Below, piece by piece: positions 20,591 to 31,420 of a DNA stretch of 64,000 nt; positions within the stretch are counted from its first letter, which is position 1; each line of letters starts with the position of its first letter. Source of the stretch: Odontocerum albicorne (lineage: Eukaryota; Arthropoda; Insecta; Trichoptera; Odontoceridae). The DNA lies in NCBI GenBank assembly GCA_949825065.1, contig OX463864.1, forward strand, positions 17,187,327 through 17,251,326, given 5' to 3'. The notes below the pieces were generated by a model. It saw only the letters and a list, made by a program, of their open reading frames with translations, did no database searches and was not told the origin of the DNA. Made by a program: the position numbers and the translations under genes.

Positions 20591-21084
20591 CCCTTTTCCT
20601 TGATGCCCTAAGCACGTGCCTATTTCCCTTAGTGGTTAATCAAGTCCTGGTTGTAGTGTATACAAAATAAGTAACATAATTTGGGTGTGGTTTCATCGTT
20701 GCTGTTCATAATTGCTTGCGTATATAAAATAACGTAGAATCCGTGTAACAGTTAATACGAGTATATACCAGTACGTTGCTGCAATCTATTCCAATATCGA
20801 TCTATAATCCAGATGTACAATTTTATAAATGCGAAATCCACGATGAGATTTCTATTATGTTATCTTATTTGTAAACTAACTCAGAAATTCCTTCGCGTAT
20901 CGAAGGATGACGGTGTATATAATTTCTAAAAAAACAAGATTGAACATTGATATTCTGTGCGAAGCAGTTTTTTATGCTTCATATTGCCTGCACTCCATAT
21001 CCTTATTCCTCGTCATTATTGAGTCGTGTGGCTCATGATTGAGCATCGTGAATCCCATGATAGCCCTTGACGATGACTGATAAG

Positions 21085-21160
21085 AGATTGTGGCGCTCTG
21101 AATATTCCGACAAGGAAATGGCGTTATGCTTTGTCGGTATTTATGTATGTTTAGGGAATG
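21085..21160 (+). repeat. LINE-A tail remnant
   Basis: TTGTGGCGCTCTGAATATTC, then CAAGGAAATGGCGTTATG and TATTTATGTATGTT, the terminal part of the family. Confidence 0.55.
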
Positions 21161-21188
21161 TCCCTTAAAGGTATATGATGATTATGAT

Positions 21189-21585
21189 TGTTGATAAATA
21201 AATAAAACACGTTAGATCGCAATGCGGAAAGAGAGAGTGAATAGTTTATTTTGATAGTACGTAGGTATTTATAACATTTCAGAATGGGCGCGGGAGTGCG
21301 CTCGCGATATGCTTCTATCTCGCTTCTGTGAATGCAGAAATGGGCAATTGTAGTATGTAGGTAACAATCTATTTACGGAACCGGCGAGACAGCGTGGTGC
21401 GTTCTCTCTCTAGTATGTAGTGCGGTCCGCTCGCTACGGGATGACTGGCCGGCGGGTGATCTTTGGACTTGAATGGCCGGCGTATGAACTTCGGACTGTT
21501 TATTTAAATTTGTCGAGGAATGCGAAGGTCATCTCATCGGTCATTGACCGTATGTATGCGACAATATTCCGCGACGAACGCCACA
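21189..21585 (-). mobile_element. Probable solo LTR
   Basis: A GC-richer 397 bp block starts TGTTGAT and ends GCCACA on the plus strand, so both strands have TG...CA ends. Read on the minus strand it begins TGTGGCGTTCGTCGCGG and later has TTATAAATACC (TATA-like), then AATAAACTATT (polyadenylation-like), then TTTTATTTATTTATCAACA at the end. This order (U3, TATA, AATAAA, short U5) is that of a compact insect LTR. No internal domain, second LTR or clean TSD is present. Gypsy or BEL/Pao origin cannot be decided. Confidence 0.45.
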
Positions 21586-21589
21586 TATG

Positions 21590-22275
21590 TATGTACGTAC
21601 ATCCGTAAATTTCGTCGTTAATGGTTTTTATACAAGTCTTTAATTACATAAACATTTGACAAAATTTAAAATTGAACAAAAAACTGTACAGAAATAAAAT
21701 CAGGACTTTTTAAAATTACGTTACTAAGTTTAAAATCAAATATAATAAAATTAAGGAAATATTTTTTAAACTTATAAAACAGTCTGTAATTTTTAATTAC
21801 TTAGTTTATATTTTTAAGTTACATAATATTTTTTTGTCCTAGTATACTCGAAAAGGTGTGAAGTATGTATATACAATAAGGAAACCCCTTATTACTCCAC
21901 GAGATATTTCGATGATTTTCTTTTACTTCAAACCAAAATGGCAAAACTTCAAAATAATTAAAACTCCAGAACAAATTTACTAAAAGTATTAAAGATTCCG
22001 ACAGTGTCCATAATTTTCGTAGCCTGTGTGTTTAAATGTCAAACGATAAATTCCAGTATCGTGAAGTAAAGAAATTTATAAATGTTAAGTTTAAAGTTTA
22101 AATTTGTTTAATTATTTTAATTTAATGTACAAATATTCCCTCAACTAATCCTTTAATAGTTGGGAATTGACGTCACGTTCATTCATTCTATTATGATTGT
22201 CTTAAACGTATAATAATAAAAATTATAATCTATAAGAAAATCAATTTTTGAAATTGTTTTGCATTTTTGTTGTAT
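21590..22275. other. AT-rich stretch without recognised features
   Basis: Very AT-rich with many A or T runs. No gene, no repeat matched elsewhere. Confidence 0.4.
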
Positions 22276-22279
22276 CCAA

Positions 22280-22470
22280 AGCAAATTCGAAGGTTTATTG
22301 CAATGTGGCGAATTCTTCTTAGCAACCAAAAAGATGTTAAAGAGATACATTAAGTGAAAACCAGACGAATCACTTTGTTTTAAATGTGAGTTTCAGTGGG
22401 AATCGAACCTGCAATCTCCGGGTCAGAACATAGGCGACTTTCCAATTAGGCTATAGAGGTCGTCGAAATG
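22280..22470 (-). repeat. SINE-1 copy
   Basis: On the minus strand: CGACGACCTCTATAGCCTAA head, GGAGATTGCAGGTTCGATTC B box, body CTGGTTTTCACTTAATGTAT, tail GCCACATTGCAATAAACC. Confidence 0.65.
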
Positions 22471-22507
22471 GCTAAGCTTGCTGTACTATATTAATATATC
22501 TTATATA

Positions 22508-22951
22508 CGAGGGTTGCTACTTAAGTTTTGAGACAGACAAGTTAAAAAAAATATTTATCATCGAAAATGGCTTTATAATTTTTCAAAATACTCTCCATGA
22601 AGATCAATACACTTTTGCATGCGTTTGAACCAATTTTCGAAGCACTTTTTCCACTCCGAATGAGGTAACTTGAAAACATGCGTTTTGAACGCAGTTGATC
22701 GGCACACTGTTGTTGAGTTAGTCCACGTCGAAAATTATAAAAAATCATCGCACGAAAATGTTCACGATTTAAATCCATTTTTGGCTGAGATGAATTTTTC
22801 AAGTCACTGTAAACAACACAAATAACACTCGTATGACAAAACTTTCTGAGCACGTATACCATTAAAAACGTCAAACTTTACGATGCTGATGTCAGATTTG
22901 ACGTATCTACACTGGTGTTGCCATATCTCAAAACTTAAGTTGCAACCTTCG
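22508..22951 (-). mobile_element. Internally deleted mariner, 444 bp, TA-flanked
   Basis: The ends CGAGGGTTGCTACTTAAGTT (22508) and, inverted, CGAAGGTTGCAACTTAAGTT (ending 22951) match over about 26 bp with two mismatches. TA dinucleotides flank both ends (22506-22507, 22952-22953), the mariner target. The length is about a third of a full mariner. Confidence 0.85.
22542..22874 (-). pseudogene. Mariner transposase, N- and C-termini joined by internal deletion
   Basis: The frame contains MDLNREHFRAMIFYNFRRGL followed by TQQQCADQLRS (from about residue 33), the N-terminal helix-turn-helix start of a mariner transposase. About 30 residues later, in a shifted frame, the DNA encodes LPHSEWKKCFENWFKRMQKC and DLHGEYFEKL, the extreme C-terminus. 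The whole DD(34)D catalytic core is gone, so the product cannot transpose. The natural start is the Met before DLNREH, not the upstream one. The codons before it correspond to the 5' UTR. The element looks like a non-autonomous derivative. Confidence 0.8.
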
Positions 22952-22954
22952 TAG

Positions 22955-24105
22955 GTATATTTGCGAAATGGTTAGACTGCAATCTATTCCTTCTCAAATC
23001 CTTTATTAATTCAAGTCATACATATATGTTATCTCTCATCAGATTATTCCTTTCTCTATCATACGTCGTAATAAATGCGTCATGTCAAACGAAGTAACGA
23101 AACATTGATAAAATTGATTTAGAGAGCAAACGTGATTGTGAAATATGATAGGAGAAAATCAATAAAGATTGCGAAGTATGATAGAGGATAACGTGATTGT
23201 TATGTATGATAGGGGAAAATCAATAAAGTATTCATAGACTTCCTCTACGTAATAGTTTGCCTAATATCTTTGAAAGTTTTCAGGACTATTTTCCACAAGT
23301 TTAATTGTTTTTTTTCAAAGTTGTTGCCGCGTTTGGTTAGCTAAAGAGTTTTCAGGAGTTTGTTGCCGCGTTTGATTAGCTAAAGAAAAAATTCGTCATG
23401 TTTTTTGACATAGCTCTGAGAATGAAGGCTGCAGCGCCTTCGAAATTTCAGTTATCTAATTCAACAGGGCAACAACTCCGAAAAATATTTTTAACTAGCG
23501 ATACAATATTGTTGCATCCTCTTCACTTTCTTTATGGTCTTATTTGAAATTCGTATTTGCTAAAAATAAATCAAACCCATTTAAAAAAAAACGTTGTGAA
23601 CCTTTGTACATGTTCTTATTAAATATCGAGCTTATATATAGTAGTATAATTCCATAAAAATTAAGAATATTGAGATTTTGTTGTATAGTTTTGAGATATG
23701 GAACTTAAATATACATATTAATATTAAATAATTTTAAACAATGACTGTAAGGTATTATTACTACTGCTTTTTGTATCTCCATGTTAGTTTAAGATAAAGT
23801 TTTGTATTTTTTGTCAATAATTTTAAGTTCTTGCCATATATTCATTTGTATATAAAAGGCACTGTTGTGTCGTTAATAAAATAAAAATAAAAGTATTTAA
23901 ATTTTGTATCGAAATTGCGTATATTTTAATTTCAAAACCTGATTGAACTTATAAAGCATTTTGCGAAAAACTCCGAAAAATTCGCTTAGTCAACTTTATG
24001 TTTCGCTATAAAGAATCCCGATTTTTACGTGCCACCATATACATTTTGGTGTGTTTGAGTTCACTAGAAATATTGAAGAATCGGCAGTTATTTAAAAAAA
24101 ATAAT
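22955..24105. other. AT-rich stretch with short local duplications and one hammerhead-like motif
   Basis: At 23129-23228 the phrase AAAATCAATAAAG with a preceding ATATGATAGG block is repeated. At about 23318 and 23361 TTGTTGCCGCGTTTG is repeated. At 23414-23451 there is a CTCTGAGAATGAAGGC stem followed by GCCTTCGAAA. A TATAAAAGGCAC and nearby AATAAAATAAAAATAAAAG (23850-23895) could be an LTR remnant, but no ends were found. Confidence 0.35.
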
Positions 24106-24109
24106 AATT

Positions 24110-24235
24110 GTCGACCTCAATGGCCTAGTTGGTATAATTCCTGTCTTCTAAACCTATGGTTTTGAATTCGATTACAGTTTGAATTATTAGTTTTTTGAAA
24201 ATGATTCCAGTCTGATATTTACTATACACGTGGCC
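24110..24235 (+). repeat. SINE-1 head and partial body
   Basis: CTCAATGGCCTAGTTGGTAT, then GGTTTTGAATTCGATTACAG as a mutated B box, then GATTCCAGTCTGATATT. Truncated at the 3' end. Confidence 0.55.
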
Positions 24236-24354
24236 TATAATATACGGCGATAATAACTACGATGGACGGCGTCGTACATAAATACCAACATATACAACGT
24301 TGATTGTATCTCGTGGCTTTTTTTCATTGGATGATATTGTTTTTCGATGTGCCT

Positions 24355-24535
24355 ATGAGGACGACCTTAGTAATCCATTAGACAAGACACCTACCTATCT
24401 TCAAACCCAGAGGTTGTGGGCTCGATTGCCCTTGGTACCCGATTTGGAAACCTCTTTTGACATATTTTTCATTGGTTGGGAGAAATTAACGCATGACAAT
24501 ACACCCTCCAGGTTTTACTGTATATAATGAATGTA
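24355..24535 (+). repeat. SINE-1 copy
   Basis: CATTAGACAAGACACCTACC, then GGTTGTGGGCTCGATTGCCC B box, then CCTCTTTTGACATATTTTTC, TTGGTTGGGAGAAATT and CACCCTCCAGGTTTTACTGT. The open frame across it is an accident of the repeat. Confidence 0.6.
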
Positions 24536-25104
24536 TATACATTACGATGCAATATAAATTAATATGGTCTTATACGTTATTTTTTTAAAGTATTGTATAC
24601 TATTATTTGCTTCTAGTATCCCTCAATTTTTCATCACAGGTTACCCTATAGTGATGCAATATAATCTATAATAAAGCAACTAGCTTTTCCCACAATGCGG
24701 GCCTGATTGCCCGTACACACAACGCTAATGCAATTTCATATTGCGAATCGGATCGAGAAAGGCGCGCTATTTTCGCGCAATCCTTCAAGATTTGATAGTT
24801 AATATATCTCTTGTGATTTCTGGTGCGTTGTAAATTGATATATTGGATTCAATTCTCAATTTCTCATATTTCAAGTGACATTTAAAAATATGCATCTGAT
24901 TTGATATGAAATTGTACATTTATTCATTTAAACTTTATTCTACAGGAACGGTCAAACGAAGTATTATTCGTAAACATACACAAAATTATCTCTCATTAAC
25001 AATAGAGAGCGAGGAAGACGCAGATAGAGGAAATAGTAAAATGATATATTTGGGAGATTTAAACTTATGTGCGTCAAACAAGTATATAACATTTTACCTA
25101 AGGA

Positions 25105-25245
25105 GTAGGTAAGAAAATGACAAACAGAAGAATTTGTATGACGTGATGTATGAATGTGTACAAGACACGAGTTGTGTGCTTGGATAAAAAAGTCAAAATA
25201 TCTGACAAAAAGGATCATGGCGTAATGATATGTTCAATGTATTTT
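25105..25245 (+). repeat. LINE-A second-subfamily remnant
   Basis: ATGAATGTGTACAAGACACG, then GTGTGCTTGGATAAAAAAGT and GGCGTAATGATATGTT. This matches the variant also seen at 35150 and 62300. Confidence 0.5.
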
Positions 25246-25749
25246 TGGTATAGATTTATTTATTAACCAATGCTATATTTTGCGGTTGTCCTTTGCGAGA
25301 CATTTACTAAAAGCCATATGTTTACCGCGTCCAACGAATCTCGCGTTTGTTCTTTCTTCGTGAAACTTTCCGCTTATAGATCGATTTTAAAATTTTTGAA
25401 ACTTGATCAATTGAAACTTTAGATTGTCTAGAATTGGCATTTAAAAAAACAAAGTTTTTGTATATCGCGACTCATATTTCCATAATGACTGTATGTTAAT
25501 TTGATGGCACAAGTCATCCTAGCTTGGGTGGATTGCCTATTTAAAAAAATAAAAAAACGGTACAATATACTTTAATATTAAAACAAAATGATAATTGAAT
25601 AATGTATGCCGATGTCCAGAAATGCAAGATCTTTTTTTTATAAAAGTCGAAAAATCTTTTGAATTCTTCAGTAAAAAATACGTATCGAAGTTGCCGCATG
25701 GGTATACGTATTTCTCGGTATTTTTATTTAAATGCTAATGCAGACTTTT

Positions 25750-25830
25750 CTCGCATAACAGTGGCGGGATGGGGTGGAGGGAGTACGTTGGACTGATACA
25801 GCCCCACCCCGAGCCCATTTTACCCAAATT
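25750..25830. repeat. Diverged copy of the 43.9 kb repeat
   Basis: CGCATAACAGTGGCGGGATG then GGGTGGAGGGAGTACG resembles 43918-43955. The ends are not defined. Confidence 0.35.
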
Positions 25831-26059
25831 TCTTTCAGCGCCACGTACATTTATAATAAAGTTAGATATTTTCCATACATCAAGCCTACGCTGCGAAATA
25901 TTTGATTTATATTCCCTTGCCGACTTTCGTGCGACCCTATAAATAACGGTGTACTGGGTATACCGTGAGACGATTTGCTATATTTTACATATCCAAAGAT
26001 GAATGCGTATGGTTCAATTCTACTTATTATCAACTCTCATCTGTGGAATGGAGGCGTGA

Positions 26060-26310
26060 ACACTGAACAAGGAAACATCACGTACTCGTAGGATCGAGTA
26101 CGGACATGTCCTCAAGATTCCCAGGAGAGATCATGTTTCAAATGCCGAAGTTTTTGCTTGTACCGAGAACTGCTTAAAACTATGAAGGTTCGCAAGTTGC
26201 AGTATCTCGGTCACATAACGAGAAACACTAGATACATTATAACACAACTGATCATCCAGGGAAAATAAATGGCAAACAAACTAGAGAAAGACGCCGCATC
26301 TTTTTTGAAG
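26060..26310 (+). pseudogene. LINE C-terminal fragment (RTE/BovB-like tail)
   Basis: In one frame: VLKIPRRDHVSNAEVFACTE. After a frameshift: TMKVRKLQYLGHITRNTRY followed by IITQLIIQGK and a stop. The order 'P.RDHVSN.EV', 'KL.YLGHI.RN', 'L.Q.IIQGK' is a well-known LINE tail pattern. A minus-strand relative is at 60655-61055. The RT domain is absent. At least one frameshift and one stop show it is dead. Confidence 0.65.
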
Positions 26311-26319
26311 TTTTTTTAT

Positions 26320-26370
26320 GAAAATATAACAAACAATAGTAGCGTGTCATGCTACTATTGTTATATTTTC
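26320..26370. repeat. Short palindrome
   Basis: GAAAATATAAC, then AATAGTAGC on the left (with a 4-base insertion between) pair with GCTACTATTGTTATATTTTC on the right around a 7-base loop. It could extrude as a cruciform. No function is evident. Confidence 0.6.
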
Positions 26371-27331
26371 GTTATACGTTTGAAATAATTTGTAATGAAA
26401 AAGATCATAAGGCCGTGTAAATAACGCCATATACAAAAAGGAATGATCCTAAAAGTAAGACGATAAACCACAGTGTAAAAAACGCCACAAAGTAAATAAA
26501 AATTCAAGAACTTGCAGAAATGGTTTGGGTATAGTCTTCAAGTTGTTCCAAACTGAAATAAACAGTAAAATGATTGTCATGATGGTGGCCAACTTCTGAA
26601 AGGAGATACAACCTCGAGAAGACAAACTAAAGCTGCCTTGGATTAGAGTTTTCTCAAATAGAAATACTTTGTTTTTTTTTTTCAATCTCGTTCTCAGTCG
26701 CTTTGTTTATTTATGATTTTAATGTAGATATGGAACTCGGTAATGGTTGAATTATATTTCTCATCATTGTCATTTTATTCCCAACAATATCCAAAGCCAA
26801 GTTATTCCAATTGATGTCAAATAACATCGATATTTCTCTAGCTTGGATTCCTTTACACGTTGGTACGAATATAACGGGTAATAAATATGTCCATTCCTTA
26901 ACAAATTAAGCATATTTAACCGGTCGACTCCAAGCTGTTTTTTTCTCAGCCAGTAACTGATCTTATAATTAAAATTAAACGTCATATTTAGGCATCAATG
27001 GGCATTGGATTGGGATAAAAAAACTCGGCCGTGTCCAATGTATGTTGCGTTTCTTTTTTTTTTCGAAGGATTTTCCCACTTATACTCGTAGATCGATTGT
27101 TATTTTTTATGAAGTGTAATTAGTTGAAGCTTTGAACTGTCTTAAAGTATTTTAAAAAAAAATTCATCTGTTATATTATTTCTTATTATGTCATTTTTGC
27201 TTTGATTTGGTGACACACATTATTCTAGTGTGGTGGATTGCTTAAATTAAAAAATACCAATATTCATGATCAGATGCCATGTGTTATAGAATACTTTCCA
27301 ATATTTGTTTCAAATCTACTAATTTCGTTTA

Positions 27332-27391
27332 GAAAATATACTATTGTAGTTTCTTTTATTCTGAAAATATACTATTGTAGTTTCTTTTATT
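27332..27391. repeat. 31 bp minisatellite, left part (2 copies)
   Basis: Two units starting at 27332 and 27363, GAAAATATACTATTGTAGTT then TCTTTTATTCT. The array is interrupted here and resumes at 28038. Confidence 0.95.
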
Positions 27392-28037
27392 TTTTATTAA
27401 ACATTAAATTATTGTACAAACATTTGTCAAGGCTATATCTATATACAAATTTATTTCTTAACTAATCTTAATTATATGTTACAATTTATGCACTTACTTA
27501 ATCTTATTTTCCTACATATCATTTTATTTTATTTATTCAATCTTAATATATGAGATCTTAGAAATAATTAACACCTACATACTACTTATAACTAGATAAC
27601 AATTCTTACACTAATTATTTAGCAAAAACAAGTCCACTCGTTCAGGCTACTTGTATTCCATCACATTCACTCAGACCTTGGTCGTCCCAGCTAATACTGT
27701 AGGTGAACTAGTCAGGCAACAGATAATGCTTCGGGAGCTTGTGCTTATAACGGAAGGGTAGGTCGGATTTACTCTCGTAAGCCCCCAGGGCAGCGACTAA
27801 GGGATTTCTGTGATTTTGTTGGCTTTTATAGAACTTCACGGTCCAAGCGAGGATGTGGTGTTGTAGGGTTTCTTCTCGCTGTTCAGCGTGAAGTCGGGTA
27901 AGATTTGTTCTGGGATGGGTGTTAAAAGATATCTTGAATGCCTTGTTCTGCACTCTCTGGAGTTTCAGGTGGTCCGTGTTGCTCATACTACCCCAAACGG
28001 GTGCAGCATAGGTCAAGATAGGACGAATAAGGGTTGT
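27392..28037 (-). mobile_element. Jockey-type LINE 3' fragment inserted in the minisatellite
   Basis: The fragment is about 646 bp. The low-coordinate end is T-rich (the inverted A-rich tail), followed by an AT-rich 3' UTR, then coding sequence. It starts at a unit boundary and the array continues at its other side. A related fragment with the same 3' UTR is at 53506-53945. Confidence 0.75.
27708..28016 (-). pseudogene. Jockey LINE C-terminal coding fragment
   Basis: The 102-codon frame begins MTYAAPVWGS, then LKLQRVQNKAFKISFNTHPR, then ETLQHHILAWTVKFYKS, NHRNPLVAALGAY and HKLPKHYLLPD before the stop. This is the C-terminal region of Jockey-clade polyproteins, where LTYA.PVWG...LQ..QNKALR is strongly conserved just after the RT thumb. 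The frame continues upstream only a few codons (ILTYAA) to the insertion edge, so the RT catalytic core was lost by 5' truncation. The frame is intact over the part present, suggesting a fairly recent insertion. Confidence 0.75.
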
Positions 28038-28320
28038 GAAAATATACTATTGTAGTTTCTTTTATTCTGAAAATATACTATTGTAGTTTCTTTTATTCTG
28101 AAAGTATACTATTGTAGTTTCTTTTATTCTGAAAGTATACTATTGTAGTTTCTTTTATTCTGAAAATATACTATTGTAGTTTCTTTTATTCTGAAAGTAT
28201 ACTATTGTAGTTTCTTTTATTCTGAAAGTATACTATTGTAGTTTCTTTTAATCTGAAAATATACTATTGTAGTTTCTTTTATTTTGAAAATATACTATTG
28301 TAGTTTCTTTTATTCTGAAA
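28038..28320. repeat. 31 bp minisatellite, right part (9 copies)
   Basis: Unit starts at 28038, 28069, 28100, 28131, 28162, 28193, 28224, 28255 and 28286. The main variation is GAAAATATAC versus GAAAGTATAC. Together with the left part the array has 11 units. Confidence 0.95.
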
Positions 28321-28924
28321 AAAATATTTCCTTCCTAATCGGGCTGGTCATTGATAGATTAAATTTGAGTTTCCGAAATCAAGGATATCTGTGTTCAATG
28401 ACGGATCTTCTGCAGACTTACATCACGCAGACAATTTTTAAAATGTTATTTAGTTATTTATTAATTTATCAGTATTTTACTAATAGTATCCTACTCATTA
28501 GATTTATAATATAAGACAGATGTTTTTACAAATCTTAAATTATATTTATTTATCACATATTTTCGTATCATCCTATACTCAACATTATACAGGGCGAACC
28601 CTAAGTCGATTTGTCATATTACATATACGTGTACCTGCTCAAGGTATTGACATTTTCGCCTTTCTCTCGACATGCACGAAATTGCATTAGTCTATACAGA
28701 AAATTGTATTCTTTATTAAATTTATTTTCTTGTACGAGAGGTTGATTTATAGCCACAAGGCAATTTTAACCAACCAGCTCAGCTAGATAGCATTCAATTC
28801 GACAAATATTTTCAATTGAGTTTCTTTATTTTATTTTTGTTATATGAATGTCTCTAAAATTGTATGACTAATCGAGTATAATAAATAACTTACACTCTTA
28901 AATTTTATACATACTCGAACCATG

Positions 28925-29058
28925 TAGTTTCAATGTATGCTAAGATGATAGTCCATAACCGTATTTTAGTACCACATTTGATCTACGGGAGTAAATCGTG
29001 GATGTGGAAAAAACTGATAGACGTCGAATAAATACTGTAGAAATGAGTGCATTTAGAA
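28925..29058 (+). repeat. LINE-A copy, 5' part (before the hAT)
   Basis: Frames encode IVHNRILVPHLIYGSKSWMW, the LINE-A MYGSE.W block, and then an INTVEMSAF-like block at the insertion point. It resumes at 31087. Confidence 0.65.
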
Positions 29059-31086
29059 CATAGGTGGCCAACCTTTTCAGCAGCCGGGCCAGATTTTAGA
29101 AATGAGATTTCCTACCGGGCCATACAACAAAATTTCTTTTATTATTCAAAGCAAACAATAAATATATTGTTTTTTTAAGAAGATATAACAAAAATGAGAA
29201 TCAAACATATTTATTTGATTAGAGTTAGGCAATACAAAAAATAATAATAAAAAATAAACAAAATATAATAAATTTTAGTGAGACGTCTGATTTTGTTTGT
29301 CAGAACTAAGTACATCAATGTTGATAACGATTGATGTTGTTGCTACACGCAAACAGTTTTCCAAATGCTCATCAATGATTCGTGTTCTCATTTGAGATTT
29401 AATATGCTTCATTCGACTAAAAAGCTGTTCACACGTGTGTTTCCAAATAGCGAAATCATCGATAGAGAATGTTTGTAAAATGCAGGATATTTCTCCTTGT
29501 CCAAATATGTTTTGTAAAACTCTTCCAAACCAACCTGATTGAATTTCTCCTTTAACTGTGCATCACAACATATTTCACAATGTCCCATTTGTAAAATTCC
29601 TGGCAATAGATTCACGTCTACGGAGAATGACGTTGCAAATGCAGCAAAAAGCATACGATGCTTTTTTTAAATCTTGAAATCGGTTTTCAAATTCCAGGTT
29701 CAAGTCGGATATCAACGAAGCGTATTTATCCGCCGCCATTTGTGTGACGTCTGGCTGCAATAACAATGTAGGAAAGTGAGTGAAGATTTTTGTCCTTAAC
29801 TGTTGTTCCCAAAGCCCAAGTTTCATTTGGAATGCGGAAATAAGATCATACATGTTATTAATTAGTCGATCTTTCCCTTGTAGACGAGTATTAACAACAT
29901 TTAGGTGGCTAACTATATCGACCAGAAATGCAAAGTCGCTAACCCACTCCTTGTCTTCAAATTCTGGGATACTTTTTGACTTGCTTGCGAAGAATGATTG
30001 TATTTCTTGCTTCAAATCAAACACTCTTTTCAACATTTTGGCACGGGTCAGCCATCTTACTTCTGCATAAAATGTAACGTCATTATACTCTGAATCCAAA
30101 GACTTGAGAAACTCTTGGAACTGACGGTGATTCAACCCCTTCGACTTAATAAAGTTCACTGTTTTGTTGACCACCTTCATGACATGATCCATTTTAAGGG
30201 ACTTGGAACATAAATTCTCCTGATGAATAATGCAATGAAGTATTACCAATTTTGCAGGCCTCATTTTCAATCAATTTTACTAAACCTTCGTGTTTCCCAA
30301 CCATTTCTGGAGCACCATCTGTTGTTAAGCCCGATAGGTTGTTGAGTTGTAACGAAAAGCGATTCAATGTCGATGTAACAGCTCCTAACAAATCTCGTGA
30401 GCAAGTAGTGTCCTTAAGTGGATACAGTGCCGCTAATTCTTCTATTTTGTTAAAATGGACATCAACGCCCCTGATAAAAATCGCCACTTGGGCGGTATCT
30501 GTTAGGTCTGTGCTTTCATCCCATGCTAGAGCAAAACATATGAACTTGGATGCTCGATTTTTCAAATTATCTTCAATATGTTTTCCAATGTCGTCCACAC
30601 GTCTAGTAATAGTTTGACGAAACAGGCTTATTTTTGAGAAATCCGTTTTCTTTTCAGGGCACAGAATTTCAACGACACTCTCCAAACATTCCTTAACCAT
30701 TTAACCATCTGAATATGGCTTCGATTTTTTTTGCTAGTATCATGGTTACTGCATAACTAGCTTTTACATAGCATGTTGACTCTTGAGCCGCTCTAATAAA
30801 TATCCGACGTTGTGCAGAAAGTTTTATCTATCCATGCAAGATCGGCGTGCGCGCTTTTTAAAATCAGCTTAACGTTGTGATTGTTTGTTAACACGAATAT
30901 ACCATAGAAGAAATTGTCACGATAGTTGAATCAATGTGCTGAGATACTTACATATATGGGATAGAATGTTCTTTTGGTGGTTTTATGTACACTAAAAGAA
31001 AAAAATGTGTGCATATGCTCCGCGGGCCACAAGTAGACACCCAGCGGGCCGCATGCGGCCCGCGGGCCGCGGGTTGGCCACCCTTG
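29059..31086 (-). mobile_element. hAT transposon, 2,028 bp, nested in LINE-A, perfect 8 bp TSD
   Basis: The termini CATAGGTGGCCAACC and, inverted, CAAGGGTGGCCAACC match at 13 of 15 positions. An exact 8 bp repeat ATTTAGAA flanks the element (29051-29058, 31087-31094). The right end has a GC-rich GCGGCCCGCGGGCCGC block. The transposase lies on the minus strand. The host LINE-A sequence is continuous once the hAT and one TSD copy are ignored. Confidence 0.92.
29282..30835 (-). pseudogene. hAT transposase pseudogene (GTF2IRD2-like)
   Basis: Coding sequence is spread over at least four frames. The first (30700-30835) has an ASYAVTMILAKK block. The second (30194-30700) has AWDESTDLTDTAQV, containing the first catalytic Asp, and SGLTTDGAPEMVG, with the second. 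The third (29575-30270) has HCIIHQENLCSKSL, VRWLTRAKML and a long helical region. The fourth (29409-29654) has CCDAQLKEKF and SMISLFGNT. After a further shift at about 29434, CEQLFSRMKH supplies the C-terminal Glu region, and the frame runs to a stop near 29282. The N-terminal BED zinc finger is not seen. Each catalytic motif is present, but the frameshifts make it inactive. It is probably of intermediate age. Confidence 0.85.
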
Positions 31087-31420
31087 ATTTAGAAGAATAA
31101 AGGGGGTGACAGAATACGGAATGAGGTGATTAGGGATGAATGTGAACTTAAGGCTGTGTTGAATACAATGCTGAAGAGCGCTCTGAGATGGTTTGGGCAT
31201 GTAGAACTACTGAATGAAGAAATGCTAACAAAACATATATTGTGCAAATGTGAAAAGACATCGTGGTAGAGAAAAACCCAGACAAGTCTTGTTGGATCAA
31301 CCTTAGTATTTTTATGGATGTAGAAGGGATGAAAGACGTTTGTCTTGATACAAAAGTCTGGCGCTATATCCTTTGCTTACCCCGACAAGAAAATGGCATA
31401 ATAGTTAATGTATATACACG
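31087..31420 (+). repeat. LINE-A copy, 3' part (after the hAT)
   Basis: Continues from 29058: a GTGATTAGGGATGAATGTGA block, RWFGHVELLNEEMLTK-like sequence, then (31263-31400) FMDVEGMKDVCLDTKVWRY and CLPRQENG. The tail is AATGTATATACA. Confidence 0.7.

Noticed and set aside
23850..23895. LTR with TATAAAAG and AATAAA
   Set aside because: Motifs are common in AT-rich DNA; no ends, TSD or internal sequence.
27332..28320. CRISPR-like array (31 bp repeats)
   Set aside because: Units are directly adjacent with no spacers, in eukaryotic DNA: a minisatellite.
29780..30617. Plus-strand ORFs of 96 and 121 codons
   Set aside because: Antisense shadows of the hAT transposase.
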